Positions 52,465-62,453 of a stretch of DNA of 64,000 nt are shown here, one piece after another. Source of the DNA: Bacillus massiliigorillae (lineage in GTDB: Bacteria; Bacillota; Bacilli; Bacillales; DSM-1321). The position numbers and the translations under genes were made by a program. Position 1 is the first letter of the stretch. Every line of letters starts with the position of its first letter. Under the pieces are notes generated by a model. That model worked only from the letters and a program-made list of their open reading frames with translations, was not told the DNA's origin and did not search any database. The DNA lies in NCBI RefSeq assembly GCF_000380245.2, contig NZ_HG428741.1, positions 747,435-811,434 on the forward strand, in the 5' to 3' direction.

Positions 52465-53175
52465 ATGCAACAAACAAAAGAAGAAAAAGTACACAAAGTT
52501 TTTGAAAAAATATCTCAAAATTACGATAAAATGAACTCGGTAATTAGTTTTCAACAGCATGTTAAATGGCGTAATAATACGATGAAAACTATGAATGTGC
52601 AACGTGGATCGAAGGCTCTAGACGTATGCTGTGGAACGGCTGATTGGACAATAGCGATGGCAAATGCTGTAGGTTCAGAAGGTCATGTAACGGGTTTAGA
52701 CTTTAGTAAGAATATGTTAAGCGTTGGTGAAGAGAAAGTTAAGCAACTACAATTAAACAACGTAGAGCTTATACATGGTAATGCGATGGAACTACCATTT
52801 GAAGATAATACATTTGATTATGTAACAATCGGCTTTGGTCTTAGAAATGTACCAGATTATCTACAGGTATTGAAAGAGATGAATCGAGTTTTAAAACCAG
52901 GTGGATTAGCTGTTTGTTTAGAAACATCTCAGCCTACAATGATTGGGTTTAGACAAGGATATTATTTATATTTTAAACATATTATGCCTTTGTTCGGAAA
53001 AATGTTTGCGAAAAGTTATGATGAATATTCATGGCTTCAAGAATCAGCATCGGATTTTCCAGGTATGAAAGAATTAGCAGCTATGTTTAAAAAAGCAGGC
53101 TTTGAAAAAGTAACTTATAAAGCACATACGGGTGGAGTAGCTGCTACTCACTACGGTTATAAAGTAAAAAAATAA
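52465..53175 (+). CDS. menG: Demethylmenaquinone methyltransferase
   Basis: SAM-dependent C-methyltransferase finishing menaquinone (UbiE/MenG/COQ5 family). 236 residues. SAM-binding motif LDVCCGTADWTIAMA near 50-64, post-motif GNAMELPFEDNTFDYVTIGFGLRNVPD and family signature region SWLQESASDFPGMKELAAMF are all present. Lies between the two prenyl synthase subunits, which make its substrate's side chain. Confidence 0.96.
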   Translation: MQQTKEEKVHKVFEKISQNYDKMNSVISFQQHVKWRNNTMKTMNVQRGSKALDVCCGTADWTIAMANAVGSEGHVTGLDFSKNMLSVGEEKVKQLQLNNVELIHGNAMELPFEDNTFDYVTIGFGLRNVPDYLQVLKEMNRVLKPGGLAVCLETSQPTMIGFRQGYYLYFKHIMPLFGKMFAKSYDEYSWLQESASDFPGMKELAAMFKKAGFEKVTYKAHTGGVAATHYGYKVKK

Positions 53176-53209
53176 TGTATTTCGATGAAATTAGAGCTGG
53201 GTGGAATGT

Positions 53210-54172
53210 ATGAAATATAAAATGTTGTCTTCTTTTTTAAACGGTGATTTACAAACAATAGAAAGAGAGCTAGAAGTAAGCATCCAAGCGGAAGATCCCC
53301 TTTTACAAGAGGCTTGTTTGCATTTATTGCAGGCAGGAGGAAAACGTATACGCCCAGTGTTTGTGTTATTAGCTGCTAAATTTGGGGATTATGATATTGA
53401 TGTGATAAAGAAAGTAGCTGTTTCTTTAGAATTGATTCATATGGCTTCACTTGTTCATGATGATGTAATTGATGAAGCATTAATGCGAAGAGGTGCTCCT
53501 ACTATTCAATCTAAATGGAATAATAAAGTGGCAATGTACACAGGTGATTATATCTTTGCTCAAGCGTTAGAATTGATTACAGAGGTAAGAAGACCAGAAG
53601 CCCATCAGTTACTATCTAAAACAATTGTAGAAGTATGTTTGGGTGAAATAGAGCAAATTCGTGATAAGTATATGTTTGATCAAAATTTACGAACATATTT
53701 TAGACGAATTAAGCGTAAGACTGCCTTATTAATTGCAACTAGTTGTCAATTAGGAGCTATTGCAGCAGGTGCTGGTGAAGATATTCACAAGAAGTTATTT
53801 CGTTTTGGGTATTATGTAGGTATGTCGTACCAGATTACAGATGATATTTTAGATTTCACTGCTACAGAAAAAGTGCTGGGCAAGCCTGCTGGTGGGGATT
53901 TAAAGCAAGGCAATGTTACATTACCTGCGCTAATTGCTCTTCGTGATCCAGAGCTAAGAAAACAAATAGAAACGGTGCACGAAGGAATTGATGATGATGC
54001 GATGGCGAGCGTTATTAAGGCTATAAAAAAATCGGGAGCTATAAAACAGTCTGTTGAGATGAGTGAACGATATCTACAGAAAGCTTTTAAAGAATTAGAA
54101 GGATTACCTAATATTAAAGCTCGAAAGAATTTAAATGATATAGCGAAGTATATCGGAAAACGAAAGTTTTAA
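53210..54172 (+). CDS. hepT: Heptaprenyl diphosphate synthase component II
   Basis: Catalytic trans-prenyltransferase subunit, 320 residues. The first Asp-rich motif is VHDDVIDEA and the second is QITDDILDF, with GGKRIRPVFVLLAA at the IPP site. Isoprenoid units come through the IPP/DMAPP balance set by Fni upstream. ATG 53210 is chosen with GGGTGG in front; GTG 53201 is an alternative. Works with HepS. Confidence 0.96.
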   Translation: MKYKMLSSFLNGDLQTIERELEVSIQAEDPLLQEACLHLLQAGGKRIRPVFVLLAAKFGDYDIDVIKKVAVSLELIHMASLVHDDVIDEALMRRGAPTIQSKWNNKVAMYTGDYIFAQALELITEVRRPEAHQLLSKTIVEVCLGEIEQIRDKYMFDQNLRTYFRRIKRKTALLIATSCQLGAIAAGAGEDIHKKLFRFGYYVGMSYQITDDILDFTATEKVLGKPAGGDLKQGNVTLPALIALRDPELRKQIETVHEGIDDDAMASVIKAIKKSGAIKQSVEMSERYLQKAFKELEGLPNIKARKNLNDIAKYIGKRKF

Positions 54173-54278
54173 GCTGATACTCCTCCTGAGTTGCGAAAAT
54201 TGTGAAAGAATGTTACTATTTTTGTGGATTGTTTCGTATTTTCTAAAAACTCATACTTGTTTAAGGAGTGGTATCAAC

Positions 54279-54725
54279 ATGGAGAAAACTTTTTTAATGG
54301 TAAAACCTGACGGAGTTCAACGTCAATTAATAGGGGAAATAGTAGCACGTTTTGAGAAGAAAGGCTTTCAATTAGTAGGAGCTAAATTAATGCAAATTCC
54401 TACTGCGTTAGCAGAGCAACATTACGGTGAGCACAAAGAGCGTCCTTTCTTCGGTGAACTAGTAGAATTCATTACATCTGGTCCAGTGTTCGCTATGGTA
54501 TGGCAAGGTGAAAATGTAATCGCTACAGCTCGTACAATGATGGGAGCAACTAATCCAAAAGATTCTGCACCAGGCACAATTAGAGGGGACTATGCAGCAA
54601 CTGTTGGAAAGAATATTATTCATGGATCTGATTCGCCAGAAAGCGCAGAGCGTGAAATTGGCTTATTCTTCAAAGAAGAAGAATTAGTAGATTATTCTAA
54701 ATTAATGAACGAGTGGATTTATTAA
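54279..54725 (+). CDS. ndk: Nucleoside diphosphate kinase
   Basis: Balances NTP and dNTP pools. 148 residues starting MEKTFLMVKPDGVQR. Phospho-accepting H115 is in NIIHGSDSPESAEREI. ATG 54279 has AAGGAG upstream; the frame extends back to 54210 without a ribosome site. Confidence 0.97.
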   Translation: MEKTFLMVKPDGVQRQLIGEIVARFEKKGFQLVGAKLMQIPTALAEQHYGEHKERPFFGELVEFITSGPVFAMVWQGENVIATARTMMGATNPKDSAPGTIRGDYAATVGKNIIHGSDSPESAEREIGLFFKEEELVDYSKLMNEWIY

Positions 54726-54738
54726 TTATAACGAAAAA

Positions 54739-54783
54739 GGAGGCTTTCCAAAAAGGTGCACTTTTTGGTAGCCTCTTTTTTTA
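54739..54783 (+). terminator. Terminator after ndk
   Basis: AGGCT-CCAAAAAG pairs with CTTTTTGG-AGCCT, followed by CTTTTTTT. Confidence 0.88.
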
Positions 54784-54994
54784 ATTGACAGTAAAAAGGA
54801 CAGTGACAGCTTTCCTAGTATAATTTCTAAAAAACCTTTAATACATATGGCGAAAATGGATTTAAATATATTATGATAGAGATAGTAAGTTGTGGTAGTG
54901 ATTAAATTAATAGAAAATTTTAAAAAATAAATCTTATTTATCGTTATAGTATAGAGAGCACTTTCAATTGGATGATTAGGAGAGTGAGGTTTTG

Positions 54995-55768
54995 ATGATT
55001 AATGATTATCAAGATTTTATCGGGAGAGTAAAGAAGTTAACTAGGATTAATTTACAGCTATATAAGGAAGCACAAATGAAACGACGATTAACTTCACTTT
55101 ATGAGAAAAAAGGATATCGTAATTTCGGGGAGTATTTCCAATACATATCAAGTGATTCAAATGGTTTGAATGAATTTCTAGATCGAATGACGATTAATGT
55201 TTCAGAATTCTATCGAAACGGAAAACGTTGGGATGTGCTTGATCAGAAGATATTACCACGCTTAATTCAGAAAAACGATCGTTTAAAGGTATGGAGCGCG
55301 GCATGTTCTACTGGTGAAGAGCCTTATACTTTAGCAATGGTTCTTGCGAAGCATATGCCACTTTCGAAAGTTTCTATTTTAGCTACGGATTTAGATGAGG
55401 AAGTTCTTGCTCGCGCTAAAATGGGAGTATATCATGAAAGGTCTCTTAACGAGCTTCCAGTAGATATGAAGAGAAAATTCTTTGAGAAGAACGGTGACTA
55501 CTATAAAGTTAATAGCGAGATTATGAAGGCGGTTACGTTTAAAAAACATAATCTGTTAGCTGATTCTTTCGAGAATAATTTTGATTTAATAGTATGTAGA
55601 AATGTGTTAATCTATTTTACCGAAGATGCAAAGGATATGCTGTATGTAAAGTTTAGCAATGCTTTAAAGACGGATGGTATATTTTTTGTAGGGAGTACAG
55701 AGCAAATATTTAGTGCTACTCAGTATAATCTTGAAACAGAAGATACATTTTTTTATAGAAAGAGGTAA
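54995..55768 (+). CDS. cheR: Chemotaxis protein methyltransferase CheR
   Basis: SAM-dependent methyltransferase that methylates glutamates on chemoreceptors. 257 residues: an N-terminal alpha domain (KEAQMKRRLTSLYEKKGY) and a C-terminal SAM domain (SAACSTGEEPYTLAMVL, LATDLDEEVLARAK, VCRNVLIYF). The position between ndk and aroC, apart from other chemotaxis genes, is the same as in B. subtilis. ATG 54995 or TTG 54992 are equally possible starts. Together with YpfA it implies a motile lineage. Confidence 0.95.
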   Translation: MINDYQDFIGRVKKLTRINLQLYKEAQMKRRLTSLYEKKGYRNFGEYFQYISSDSNGLNEFLDRMTINVSEFYRNGKRWDVLDQKILPRLIQKNDRLKVWSAACSTGEEPYTLAMVLAKHMPLSKVSILATDLDEEVLARAKMGVYHERSLNELPVDMKRKFFEKNGDYYKVNSEIMKAVTFKKHNLLADSFENNFDLIVCRNVLIYFTEDAKDMLYVKFSNALKTDGIFFVGSTEQIFSATQYNLETEDTFFYRKR

Positions 55769-55876
55769 AAAGAGGTATATTTATTTAAATTTTTACGCTT
55801 TTTTATTACAGCAAACTTTACTTTATGTTATATTGTTACATAAAAGCTTTAAAGTGCTAAAAAGGGGATGAATTCA

Positions 55877-57049
55877 TTGCGTTATTTAACATCTGGTGAA
55901 TCACACGGACCACAGTTAACTACAATTATTGAAGGCTTACCAGCAGGACTATCAATTACTGCTGAAGATATAAATGCTGATTTAGCTCGTCGTCAAAAAG
56001 GGCATGGTCGTGGAAGAAGAATGGTTATTGAGAAGGATACAGCTAATATTACGGCTGGAATACGTCATGGGAAGACTCTTGGTTCTCCAGTTTGTCTAGT
56101 TGTTGAGAATAACGACTGGAAGCATTGGACAAAAATTATGGGTATCGAGCCTATTTCAGATGAGGAAGCTGAAACAATTGCTCGTACGGTATCAAGACCT
56201 CGTCCGGGGCATGCAGACTTAAATGGTGGATTAAAATATGGCCATCGTGATATGCGAAATATTTTAGAGCGTTCTTCTGCACGTGAAACGACTGTACGTG
56301 TTGCTGCTGGAGCAGTAGCTAAAACATTATTATCACAACTTGGGATAAAAGTAGGTTCTCATGTTGTGAAAATAGGTGGAGTGGAAGCGAAGAACGTCGC
56401 TTATGATAGTATCGAACAATTACAACAGATTACTGAAGAATCTCCTGTACGTTGCTTAGATCCAGAAGCGGGTCAATCTATGATGGATGCGATAGATAAT
56501 GCAAAAGCAAATGGTGATACAATTGGTGGAATTGTGGAAGTAGTAGTAGAAGGTATGCCAGCAGGAGTTGGAAGCTATGTGCATTATGATCGCAAGCTAG
56601 ATGCTAAATTAGCGTCTGCAATTATGAGCATTAACGCTTTCAAAGGTGTAGAGATTGGCATGGGATTCGAGGTTGCAGATCGCTTCGGTAGTGAAGTACA
56701 TGATGAAATTGCTTGGAGTAAGGAAAGAGGCTATTATCGTTTATCCAATAGACTCGGTGGTTTTGAAGGTGGTATGACTTCTGGTATGCCGATTGTTGTG
56801 AAAGGTGTTATGAAGCCAATTCCGACATTATACAAACCTTTACGTAGTGTAGATATTAATACAAAAGAAGAATTCACAGCAAGTATCGAACGTTCAGATG
56901 CTTGTGCAGTACCGGCGGCGGCAGTTGTTGCTGAAGCTGTTATCGCATGGGAGCTTGCAGCAGCCATTGTGGATCAATTCCCTAGTGATACATTCTCAGG
57001 ATTAGCTAGTTATATTGAGCAGTATCGACAACAATTAAAGGAGTTTTAA
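55877..57049 (+). CDS. aroC: Chorismate synthase
   Basis: Last step of the shikimate pathway (AroF in B. subtilis naming). 390 residues with FMN-binding RRQKGHGRGRRM, RPRPGHADLNGGLKYGHRDMRNILERSSARET and the conserved GIPEV-like GGFEGGMTSGMP block. TTG 55877 gives the canonical RYLTSGESHG start with GGGGATG upstream; ATG 55868 overlaps that box. It heads the aroC-aroB-aroH unit. Confidence 0.96.
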   Translation: MRYLTSGESHGPQLTTIIEGLPAGLSITAEDINADLARRQKGHGRGRRMVIEKDTANITAGIRHGKTLGSPVCLVVENNDWKHWTKIMGIEPISDEEAETIARTVSRPRPGHADLNGGLKYGHRDMRNILERSSARETTVRVAAGAVAKTLLSQLGIKVGSHVVKIGGVEAKNVAYDSIEQLQQITEESPVRCLDPEAGQSMMDAIDNAKANGDTIGGIVEVVVEGMPAGVGSYVHYDRKLDAKLASAIMSINAFKGVEIGMGFEVADRFGSEVHDEIAWSKERGYYRLSNRLGGFEGGMTSGMPIVVKGVMKPIPTLYKPLRSVDINTKEEFTASIERSDACAVPAAAVVAEAVIAWELAAAIVDQFPSDTFSGLASYIEQYRQQLKEF

Positions 57050-57051
57050 TA

Positions 57052-58131
57052 ATGAATCAGCTAACGATTGAAACATCATCTAAAACATATCCGGTTGTAA
57101 TCGGTAGCGATATATTGAAAGAACTACCTGCATTTATTAACACAAATCTACAACCGTTATCGAAGATTTGGATTATTTCTGATGCTACAGTGGCACCATT
57201 ATATCTTGCAAAACTGCAGGATATTTTGGCTCCGCATTTTAAAGATATTATTGTAAGTGTTGTCCCAAGTGGTGAAAGTGCGAAATCATTTTCTGTATTC
57301 GAGCAATGTCATCGAGATGGTTTAGAGGGTAATGTAAATCGTAAATCAGTCATATTAGCATTAGGTGGCGGTGCAGTTGGAGACTTAGCAGGTTTTGTTG
57401 CTGCTACTTTTATGAGAGGAATTCGTTTTATCGGAATTCCTACCACTTTATTAGCGCATGATAGTGCTGTTGGTGGAAAAGTAGCCATCAATCACCCGCT
57501 TGGAAAGAACATGGTAGGAGCTTTTCATCAACCTGAGGCAGTATTCTATGATTGGAGTTTATTGCAGTCGTTACCAGAAAAAGAGCTTCGTTCGGGGTTT
57601 GCTGAAGCAATAAAACATGGACTTATTCAAGATGTTGATTTCTATAATTGGATGCATACAACAATCAATAGTCTGCAAGATCTTTCTGGTGATATATTAG
57701 CAAAAGTAATTACAAAGGGTATTGGCGTTAAAGCGTCCGTTGTAAAACAAGATGAAAGAGAGCTTGGTGTTCGCGAGTACTTGAACTTTGGACATACATT
57801 AGCTCATAGCATTGAAGCTAACATTGGATATGGTAAAACAACTCATGGGGAAGCGGTTTTAATAGGCATGATTTTTGCCTTGAAAATGAGTATGGAGAAG
57901 GTTAACCTTGAATTTGATATTGACAGTTTTATAGCTTGGGTGAAGAAGTTAGGCTATTCAACTGAATTACCAGCGTTAGATCATGCTGATTTATTACATA
58001 GTATGAAAAAAGACAAAAAGACGACAAGTTCAAATATTAAATTTGTTTTGTTAAATCATATTGGAGAACCAACGACAATGCAATTAGAAGATGAAGAAGT
58101 GTTAGATTGCTTGCAAAGATATTTTGCATAA
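57052..58131 (+). CDS. aroB: 3-dehydroquinate synthase
   Basis: NAD- and divalent-metal-dependent enzyme converting DAHP to 3-dehydroquinate. 359 residues with PSGESAKSF, NAD-binding GGGAVGDLAGFVAATFMRGI, LLAHDSAVGGKVAINHPLGKN, GFAEAIKHG and the metal ligands in LNFGHTLAHSIE and THGEAV. It is two bases after aroC. Confidence 0.96.
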   Translation: MNQLTIETSSKTYPVVIGSDILKELPAFINTNLQPLSKIWIISDATVAPLYLAKLQDILAPHFKDIIVSVVPSGESAKSFSVFEQCHRDGLEGNVNRKSVILALGGGAVGDLAGFVAATFMRGIRFIGIPTTLLAHDSAVGGKVAINHPLGKNMVGAFHQPEAVFYDWSLLQSLPEKELRSGFAEAIKHGLIQDVDFYNWMHTTINSLQDLSGDILAKVITKGIGVKASVVKQDERELGVREYLNFGHTLAHSIEANIGYGKTTHGEAVLIGMIFALKMSMEKVNLEFDIDSFIAWVKKLGYSTELPALDHADLLHSMKKDKKTTSSNIKFVLLNHIGEPTTMQLEDEEVLDCLQRYFA

Positions 58132-58176
58132 CAAGTGTCGGTTTTTCTTGAAATTCAGCAACAAGGGGGAAAGAAT

Positions 58177-58542
58177 ATGTTTAGAGGAGTACGAGGAGCA
58201 ACGACTGTCAATCAAAATGATGAGCGAGAGATTGTAGCAAGTACAGAAGAATTACTAAGAGAAATGATCGAAAGGAATGGAATTCAACCTGAAGATGTTT
58301 GTTCGTGTATTATTTCAATGACCGAAGAATTAACAGCGACATTTCCTGCAAGAGCATTAAGACAAGTAGAAGGGTGGCGTTATGTGCCAGTCATGTGTGT
58401 AAGAGAGATTCCTGTAACGAATTCTTTAGAGAAGTGCATTCGAATTATGTTGCATTGGAATACGGATAAAACACAAACAGAAATTGAACATGCATATCTA
58501 CGTAAAGCAGATGTTTTACGACCAGATTTAGCGAATAAATAA
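58177..58542 (+). CDS. aroH: Chorismate mutase, AroH class
   Basis: 121-residue trimeric pseudo-alpha/beta-barrel enzyme converting chorismate to prephenate, a branch to Phe and Tyr. Active-site residues are in RGVRGATTV, RALRQVEGW, VPVMCVREI and LEKCIRIMLHW. ATG 58177 with AAGGGGG upstream; the frame opens at 58135 without support. Confidence 0.95.
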   Translation: MFRGVRGATTVNQNDEREIVASTEELLREMIERNGIQPEDVCSCIISMTEELTATFPARALRQVEGWRYVPVMCVREIPVTNSLEKCIRIMLHWNTDKTQTEIEHAYLRKADVLRPDLANK

Positions 58543-58575
58543 ACACCCGACAATGGGTGTTTTCGTTTATTTTTC
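58543..58575 (+). terminator. Terminator after aroH
   Basis: ACACCC-GACAAT-GGGTGT followed by TTTCGTTTATTTTT. It closes aroC-aroB-aroH where B. subtilis has the trp operon. Confidence 0.75.
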
Positions 58576-58696
58576 TATATTTATCAAGGATTACATAGCT
58601 TAAGGTAAATCAAGCACGCAAGTATTTACAACATGTGTTACAATAAAGGTAACTTTCACACGTTAATGTGATAAACAAGCAGAGGGGCGAATGACT

Positions 58697-59806
58697 ATGA
58701 AATGGAAAAACAATATTCTTAACTTAAAAGCTTATACACCAGGTAGAACTATTGATGAGGTAAAAAAAACATACGGATTAGAGCAAGTTACTAAATTAGC
58801 AAGCAATGAAAATCCTTATGGCTCTTCTTCTTCTGTAAGGGAAGCAATACTTGCTGCATCATCAAACTATGCTCTTTATCCCGATGGAAGTGCGACTTTG
58901 TTAAAAGAAGCTTTGGCAGAACATATTGGACTTCCAAAAGAACAGGTCATTCTAGGTAATGGATCGGATGAAATTATTGCTATGATTGCAAGGGCATTAT
59001 TAAAGCCTGGAGTAAACACAGTAATGGCTACACCTACTTTCTCGCAGTATAAGCATAATGCGATTGTCGAAAATGCTGAGATAAGAGAAGTTATACTACA
59101 GGATGGTAAACATGATTTAGAGGCAATGTTAGCAGCAATTGATGAGAATACAGCGGTTGTGTGGGTATGTACACCGAATAATCCTACAGGGGTTTATATT
59201 CCAGAATCAGAATTAGTTCAATTCTTAAATCAAGTTCCAGCAGATGTGTTAGTCGTGCTTGACGAAGCTTATGCTGAGTATGTGGTAGCGGAAGATTACC
59301 CTAATAGTACAACACTCTTAAATAAGCACTCTAATCTAATCATTCTTCGAACTTTTTCGAAAATATATGGTTTAGCAAGTTTCCGAGTAGGTTATGGTAT
59401 AGCGACAAAAGAAGTTGTTGCAAAGCTAGAACCAATCAGAGAACCTTTTAATGTCAATTCATTGGCGCAAGTAATTGCGGCTGTGGCACTATCAGATCAA
59501 GATTTTGTAAAAGACTGTAGTGCGAAGAATCGTGTGGGTATGCAGCAATACTATGACTTCTGTAATGAAGAAGGATTATTCTATTATCCATCTCAAGGGA
59601 ATTTTATTTTAATAGATATGAGTGTAGATAGCGACGAAGTGTTTCAATATTTAATGAGTAAAGGATATATTATCCGCAGTGGTAAAGCATTAGGTTTTCC
59701 AACATTTATAAGAGTGACAATAGGTACAGAAGAGCAAAATGCTAATATTATAGCTGAAATACGTACTTATTTAGCATCTACACAAAAATCAAAAGTAAAA
59801 AGTTAA
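58697..59806 (+). CDS. hisC: Histidinol-phosphate / aromatic aminotransferase
   Basis: 369-residue class-II PLP aminotransferase. In Bacillus the enzyme serves both histidinol-phosphate and the last step of Phe/Tyr synthesis, explaining its place among aro genes. KLASNENPYGSSSS, GNGSDEIIAMIARAL, TPNNPTGVYIP and the Schiff-base lysine in RTFSKIYGLASFRVGYG are present. ATG 58697 aligns best with homologues; ATG 58691 is closer to the AGGGG site. An extended -10 (TGTTACAAT) at about 58634 suggests a separate promoter. Confidence 0.93.
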   Translation: MKWKNNILNLKAYTPGRTIDEVKKTYGLEQVTKLASNENPYGSSSSVREAILAASSNYALYPDGSATLLKEALAEHIGLPKEQVILGNGSDEIIAMIARALLKPGVNTVMATPTFSQYKHNAIVENAEIREVILQDGKHDLEAMLAAIDENTAVVWVCTPNNPTGVYIPESELVQFLNQVPADVLVVLDEAYAEYVVAEDYPNSTTLLNKHSNLIILRTFSKIYGLASFRVGYGIATKEVVAKLEPIREPFNVNSLAQVIAAVALSDQDFVKDCSAKNRVGMQQYYDFCNEEGLFYYPSQGNFILIDMSVDSDEVFQYLMSKGYIIRSGKALGFPTFIRVTIGTEEQNANIIAEIRTYLASTQKSKVKS

Positions 59807-59827
59807 ACGTCAAAGGGGAGAGTAGAT

Positions 59828-60931
59828 TTGCGAGGGAACGTGTTTGTAATTGGTCTGGGATTAATTGGTGGATCAGTTGCTTTAGCTATAAAGAGTACGT
59901 ATAAAGATGTTACTGTTACAGGATATGATATTAATGAAAATAGTTTACAGTTATCCAAGTCACTTGGCATAATAGATGAGGTATGTACTTCTATTGAGGA
60001 ATGTGCGGTAAAAGCGGATTTAATTATTATTGGAACACCTGTTAAGCAAACAGAAGAGCTATTACCTATTCTAGCAAGTTATTCATTAAAGCCTAATGTT
60101 ATTGTTACTGATTTAGGTAGTACAAAAACACGAATTACAGAACTAGCTTCATGTCTTACCGAGAAGGGCATTACTTTTATTGGAGGACATCCGATGGCTG
60201 GTTCTCATAAAAGTGGTCCTGCAGCAGCTAAAGCTCTATTATTTGAAAGTGCGTTTTATATTTTAACACCTACACCAGAAATCAAGGAAAGAAAAGTTGC
60301 GGAACTAAAAATGTGGCTAAGGGGTACAAAAGCGAAATTTATCGTATTAGCTCCGGAAATTCATGATCAGTTGACGGGAGTTATCAGCCATTTTCCACAT
60401 ATTATTGCAGCGAGTCTTGTTCATAGTGCTCAAGATTCGGAACTTGAACATAATCTTGTAACAAGATTAGCTGCTGGTGGTTTTCGGGATATTACCCGTA
60501 TTGCCTCCAGTAACCCTGAAATGTGGCGTGACATTTTAATTCATAATCGAGATGTCTTATTGTCGTTGATGGATAATTGGGTTGAACAAATGGAGAAAGT
60601 AAAGGATTTTATTAAGAAGAGTGATAGCGATAATATTTATGATTTTTTTGCTAGTGCGAAGGCGTTTCGAGATGAACTGCCAAATCGTTCACAAGGAGCA
60701 ATTCCTTCTTTCTATGATTTATATGTTGATATTCCGGACTATCCGGGTATTATCTCAGAAATTACTGGTTATTTAGCTGAAGAGAGAATTAGTATTATTA
60801 ATATTAGAATTATAGAAACACGAGAAGAATTATACGGTGTGTTAGTAATTTCGTTTCAATGCGAAGAAGATCGTAAGAAAGCGGAAGAGTGCATAATGAA
60901 GCAAACAAATTTTGGCGTATATATTATGTAG
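59828..60931 (+). CDS. tyrA: Prephenate dehydrogenase with ACT domain
   Basis: 367-residue NAD-dependent enzyme making 4-hydroxyphenylpyruvate for tyrosine. Rossmann loop GLGLIGGSVALA at the N-terminus, DLGSTKTRI, the substrate block GGHPMAGSHKSGPAAA and catalytic HFPHIIAASL are visible. A C-terminal ACT domain (YVDIPDYPGIISEITGYLAEERI) probably senses tyrosine. TTG start with AAGGGGAG upstream, 22 bases after hisC. Confidence 0.95.
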   Translation: MRGNVFVIGLGLIGGSVALAIKSTYKDVTVTGYDINENSLQLSKSLGIIDEVCTSIEECAVKADLIIIGTPVKQTEELLPILASYSLKPNVIVTDLGSTKTRITELASCLTEKGITFIGGHPMAGSHKSGPAAAKALLFESAFYILTPTPEIKERKVAELKMWLRGTKAKFIVLAPEIHDQLTGVISHFPHIIAASLVHSAQDSELEHNLVTRLAAGGFRDITRIASSNPEMWRDILIHNRDVLLSLMDNWVEQMEKVKDFIKKSDSDNIYDFFASAKAFRDELPNRSQGAIPSFYDLYVDIPDYPGIISEITGYLAEERISIINIRIIETREELYGVLVISFQCEEDRKKAEECIMKQTNFGVYIM

Positions 60932-60952
60932 AAGAAGAGTGAGGAATATAGT

Positions 60953-62239
60953 ATGACAAATAGGCATTTGATTACCGATGTGACATCTTTACAAGGTACA
61001 GTTGAAATTCCGGGAGATAAGTCGATTTCACATCGTGCAATTATGTTTGGTTCAATTGCAGATGGAACGACTACTATTCGAAATTTCTTGGCAGGAGAAG
61101 ATTGTTTAAGTACCATTTCATGCTTTCAAAAGTTGGGTGTTACCATTCAGCAAGATGGAACGAATGTAACTATTGAGGGTAAAGGATTAAATGGGCTACA
61201 AGAAGCAAAAGAACTTCTTGATGTAGGAAACAGTGGTACAACTATTCGTTTAATGACGGGGATTTTATCTGGCTTACCCTATCATTCTGTCTTAGCTGGG
61301 GATGCTTCAATTGCAAAAAGACCAATGACGCGTGTGGTTGAACCATTGCGCAAAATGGGAGCCAATATTGAAGGTAGAGAGCAAGGAAAGTATACACCTC
61401 TTAGTATTCGAGGAGGGAAGCTTCACGGTATTACGTATGAATTGCCTGTGGCTAGTGCACAAGTGAAGTCTGCAATCTTGCTTGCAGGATTGCAAGCTGA
61501 AGGACAAACGACAGTTATTGAACCAGCAAGAACACGAAATCATACAGAAACAATGTTACAAATGTTTGGTGTGAATGTGAATACGAATGACCGAACGATT
61601 ACAATTGAAGGTAATCAAAAGCTCACGGGTACGGATATAATGGTACCAGGAGATATATCATCGGCAGCCTTCTTTTTAACGGCTGGTGCTATCGTTCCTA
61701 ATAGCCGTATTTTATTAAAGAATGTTGGATTGAATGAAACAAGGTCAGGCATGATTGATGTATTGCTAGCAATGGGGGCAGATTTCGCAATTATTAATGA
61801 AAACCATTCTTCTGAACCATCCGGCGATATTGAAATTGCGACTTCAAATTTGAAAGGTACAGAAATTAATGGTGATATCATTCCACGTTTAATTGATGAA
61901 ATACCGATTATTGCATTAATGGCTACACAAGCTGAAGGTACAACTATTATCTCTGATGCGAAAGAACTGAAAGTGAAAGAAACAAATCGTATCGATACGG
62001 TTGTTTCAGAGCTGACTAAGTTAGGTGCTGATATTACAGCAACTGACGATGGTATGATAATTAAAGGAAAGACGCCATTAACAGGTGGAACAGTAAATAG
62101 TCATGGAGATCATCGTATTGGTATGATGCTTGCGATAGCTGCAACTATTGCCCAAGGCGACGTGATTTTAGAGGATGCAGAAGCAGTAGCTGTATCATAT
62201 CCTAACTTCTTTGAGCATTTACAACAGTTAATGAAGTAG
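60953..62239 (+). CDS. aroA: 3-phosphoshikimate 1-carboxyvinyltransferase (EPSP synthase)
   Basis: Joins shikimate-3-phosphate with PEP (AroE in B. subtilis naming). 428 residues: PGDKSISHRAIM at the N-terminus, LDVGNSGTTIRLMTG, PMTRVVEPLRKMGA, the DEIPIIALMATQAEGTT block with the catalytic Asp, and KVKETNRI and HGDHRIGMMLAIA. It resembles class II enzymes of Gram-positives. Last gene before a terminator. Confidence 0.96.
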   Translation: MTNRHLITDVTSLQGTVEIPGDKSISHRAIMFGSIADGTTTIRNFLAGEDCLSTISCFQKLGVTIQQDGTNVTIEGKGLNGLQEAKELLDVGNSGTTIRLMTGILSGLPYHSVLAGDASIAKRPMTRVVEPLRKMGANIEGREQGKYTPLSIRGGKLHGITYELPVASAQVKSAILLAGLQAEGQTTVIEPARTRNHTETMLQMFGVNVNTNDRTITIEGNQKLTGTDIMVPGDISSAAFFLTAGAIVPNSRILLKNVGLNETRSGMIDVLLAMGADFAIINENHSSEPSGDIEIATSNLKGTEINGDIIPRLIDEIPIIALMATQAEGTTIISDAKELKVKETNRIDTVVSELTKLGADITATDDGMIIKGKTPLTGGTVNSHGDHRIGMMLAIAATIAQGDVILEDAEAVAVSYPNFFEHLQQLMK

Positions 62240-62248
62240 ACCATGCAC

Positions 62249-62293
62249 AAGAGCAAACAAAGTGGAGTAATCCTCTTCTTCGTTTGCTCTTTG
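62249..62293 (+). terminator. Terminator after aroA
   Basis: AAGAGCAAAC-AAG pairs with CTTCGTTTGCTCTT across a T/C-rich loop, followed by TGACGTTT. Confidence 0.75.
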
Positions 62294-62453
62294 ACGTTTA
62301 TTAATCTAACTGTTTTGGTAATAATGGAATAATATTTTACTATTGTTATGTTGTCATATATGAAAGAAAATCATTTATAATATAAATATGAAAAAAGCAT
62401 AATTAACTGAAGCGGGACATACATTGGCATATAATCCATAAGGAAGTGATCGT

